Position numbers and translations under genes: made by a program. DNA of 64,000 nucleotides, taken from assembly GCF_003696215.1 (NCBI RefSeq), contig NZ_RFFG01000024.1:39646-103645 (forward strand), given 5' to 3'. Of this stretch, positions 62,524 through 64,000 are shown one piece after another. The notes under the pieces were generated by a model. The model saw only the letters and a program-made list of their open reading frames with translations, was not told the origin of the DNA and did no database searches. The stretch's first letter is position 1. Each line of letters begins with the position of its first letter. The DNA is from Actinomadura harenae. GTDB lineage: Bacteria > Actinomycetota > Actinomycetes > Streptosporangiales > Streptosporangiaceae.

Positions 62524-62891
62524 GAAGACTCTCCCGTGGTCGATACGAGGCGGATGGACCGGAAATCGGTACCGCACTGTCCACGGGCCACCAGAATATC
62601 ACTCGTCGGCAGCGGCACATCCGGGACGGCCCCGGACAGGCGTGTCCCTCCCCACATCGGGGCGTTCCGGGCGGTCCCCGGCCCCGTCTCGCTCCCGTCT
62701 CCGGGGCCGACACGAGCGATCCGTCATCGGACGGTGGCGTTCCGGAGCCGCCACGGCCCCCGCGGGCGCCCCGTCCGGAGTCCGGAGGGCGCCCACGGGG
62801 GCCGTGGGGCGGATCCGCGGGTCCGAGGCCGCCGGGCCCTGAGAGCAGGGCCTGGGGCGGCGTAGGGACGTGCGGGGACGTGCGGGGACGG
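62524..62891. other. 368-base gap upstream of pyrG
   Basis: No gene. Contents: probable pyrG leader with a possible -10 TATTCT on the minus strand (about 62593-62598), a large hairpin (62751-62807), and a 10-bp direct repeat (CGTCCCCGCA on the minus strand, two copies and a partial third, 62861-62888) just beyond the coiled-coil gene stop. Confidence 0.55.
62751..62807 (-). terminator. Large hairpin terminator of the coiled-coil gene
   Basis: A 21-bp stem with one mismatch (62751-62771 and 62787-62807) and a 15-base loop that itself contains two TCCGGA palindromes. It lies about 85 bases past the stop of the gene at 62892. Confidence 0.75.
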
Positions 62892-64000
62892 TCAGCGCGG
62901 CGGCGCCCCGGTGGGCATGATCGTCCGAAGCTGGCGGGTGAGCTCGTCGATGAGCCCGCGGGCCTGCTCGGACGCCTGCTTGGCGGCGTCCCGCTCCTGG
63001 GTGAGCTCGGCGATCTGCGCGCGCTGCTCGGTGACGGCCTGGGCGAGCTGGTCGACCCACTGGTCGCGTTCGGCGAGCTTCTCGGCGATCGCGTCCCGCT
63101 CGGTGGCGATCTGCCGCATCGCCGAGGACGCCTGGTCGCGCTCGCGGACGGCGGTGTCCGCGCGGCCCCGGGCGATGGTCAGCTCGGAGTCGGAGCGGGC
63201 CTGCGCCTGGACGGCGCCCTCCCGCTGCCGCTCGGCGGCCTCCAGCGCGGCGTTCGCGCCGTCCCGCTCCCGCTCGGCCTTCTTGGCCGCCTCCAGGGTC
63301 TGCGCGGCCGTGTCGAGGGCCTGCTTGCGCTCGGCCTCGGCGACGTCCACGCGGCGCTCGGCGTCCACGGCGCGCCGGTCGCCGTCGGCGAGCCGCCGCT
63401 CGGCCTCGGCGGCGCGCGACTCGGCGGCCTTCATCCGGCTCTCGGCGGCCTGCACGCGGCGGTCGGACTCCCCGGCCCGCTGCCCGGCCTCCTGGGTGCG
63501 GCGCTCGCTCTCGGCGGCGCGGCTCTCGGCGGCCTTCGCGCGGACCTCGAACTCCTGGGTGCGGCGCTCGGCCTCGTTCGCGCGGGCCTCGGCGGCGCGC
63601 ATCCGGGTCTCGGCGGCCTGCGCGACGTTGCGGGCCTCCTCGGACTCCTTGGCGGCCGCGGCGACGGCGTGCTGCAGGTTCTGCGCCTGCATCTCGGCGT
63701 CGGCGAGCTTGGCGCGGACCTGCGCGGTCTCGCCGCGGGCCTGGCCGGTCTCGCCGCGGGCCTGGGTGAGCTCGCCGCGGGCGCCCTCCAGCGCCCGGGA
63801 CAGCTCGCCGGCCTGCTCGGTCATCCGGTCGCGCTCGGACTCGACGGCGCGGCGGGCGGCGACGGCGTCCTCGACGGCGCGCAGGGCGTCGTCGCGGGCC
63901 TCGCTCATCTGGTCCCGCTGCGTCATCGCCTGCCGGACGGTCGCCTCGGCCTCGGCGGAGCGGCGCTCGGCGGCGACGGCGCCCCAGGCCGCGGCCGGCC
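62892..64000 (-). CDS. Long Ala/Glu/Arg-rich coiled-coil protein, 5' end outside window
   Basis: The frame is open to the right edge of the window, so the N-terminus is missing (an internal ATG lies at 63926). The visible 369 residues are almost wholly coiled coil, with heptad-like repeats such as ESRAAESERRTQEAGQRAGE and ESRAAEAERRLADGDRRAVD, ending in a short tail, TIMPTGAPPR. It resembles actinobacterial cytoskeletal or cell-division coiled-coil proteins in style, but composition alone cannot assign a family. Terminated by the hairpin at 62751. Confidence 0.75.
   Translation of the reverse strand, partial: PAAAWGAVAAERRSAEAEATVRQAMTQRDQMSEARDDALRAVEDAVAARRAVESERDRMTEQAGELSRALEGARGELTQARGETGQARGETAQVRAKLADAEMQAQNLQHAVAAAAKESEEARNVAQAAETRMRAAEARANEAERRTQEFEVRAKAAESRAAESERRTQEAGQRAGESDRRVQAAESRMKAAESRAAEAERRLADGDRRAVDAERRVDVAEAERKQALDTAAQTLEAAKKAERERDGANAALEAAERQREGAVQAQARSDSELTIARGRADTAVRERDQASSAMRQIATERDAIAEKLAERDQWVDQLAQAVTEQRAQIAELTQERDAAKQASEQARGLIDELTRQLRTIMPTGAPPR

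Overview
The window comes from a very GC-rich actinomycete. An Actinomadura-like member of the Streptosporangiales is the best guess, but this is inferred from gene content alone. The pointers are a SARP/AfsR-type regulator beside a P450 and a DUF574 methyltransferase, paired Lsr2 nucleoid proteins, DUF3516 helicase, PPOX/F420-type enzymes, many TANNNT -10 boxes placed about 7 bases before a start codon (leaderless transcripts), and the block pyrG-NUDIX-xerD-parA-scpA-scpB-rlu-aroH-tyrA-cmk-der. No rRNA, tRNA, insertion sequence, prophage or CRISPR was seen.

Layout. 1-4600: a lasso-peptide-type RiPP cluster, cut at the left edge (cyclase, B2 leader peptidase, MauE-like redox membrane protein, two-gene ABC exporter, PqqD-like recognition protein); the precursor gene must lie upstream. 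4648-11291: DUF4389 membrane protein, a NarL-type two-component pair divergent from an apolipoprotein N-acyltransferase, and an OmpR-type two-component pair. 11430-14190: ferric-reductase-like flavocytochrome, FMN-binding lipoprotein-like protein and ApbE, a flavin electron-transfer module divergent from the OmpR pair. 14242-22666: isochorismatase-like hydrolase with MarR regulator, a short aspartate-decarboxylase-like aminotransferase, DUF72, a large SARP regulator, P450 and methyltransferase. 22916-23612: two tandem Lsr2 paralogs, one without the RGR DNA-binding motif. 24080-34696: mixed housekeeping and accessory genes (DUF5937 ArsR regulator with EamA transporter, FAD monooxygenase with MBL hydrolase, two CNNM/CBS proteins, HTH plus ClpN protein, LysR with RidA). 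34697-45441: DUF3516 helicase, 6-phosphogluconate dehydrogenase, beta-phosphoglucomutase with GH65 phosphorylase, SoxR, DUF421, PEP carboxykinase. 45618-48778: molybdate transporter modABC behind an HTH-TOBE regulator. 48978-51312: alpha/beta hydrolase, PPOX-family protein and two small membrane proteins. 51455-64000: the conserved housekeeping block and a truncated coiled-coil gene at the right edge.

How it fits together. Carbon metabolism genes (GH65 phosphorylase to beta-glucose-1-phosphate to glucose-6-phosphate, Gnd, PckG) sit together; pckG has a DasR-like palindrome. SoxR probably controls itself and the PPOX gene at 49978, whose promoter has the 19-bp spacer typical of MerR-family targets. 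The most unusual structural signal is a recurring set of short tandem repeats (13-22 bp, different at each locus) at the 3' ends of genes, several copying the gene's own stop codon; the best are a 21-bp in-frame array after the DUF421 gene and a 17-bp array after the chorismate mutase gene.
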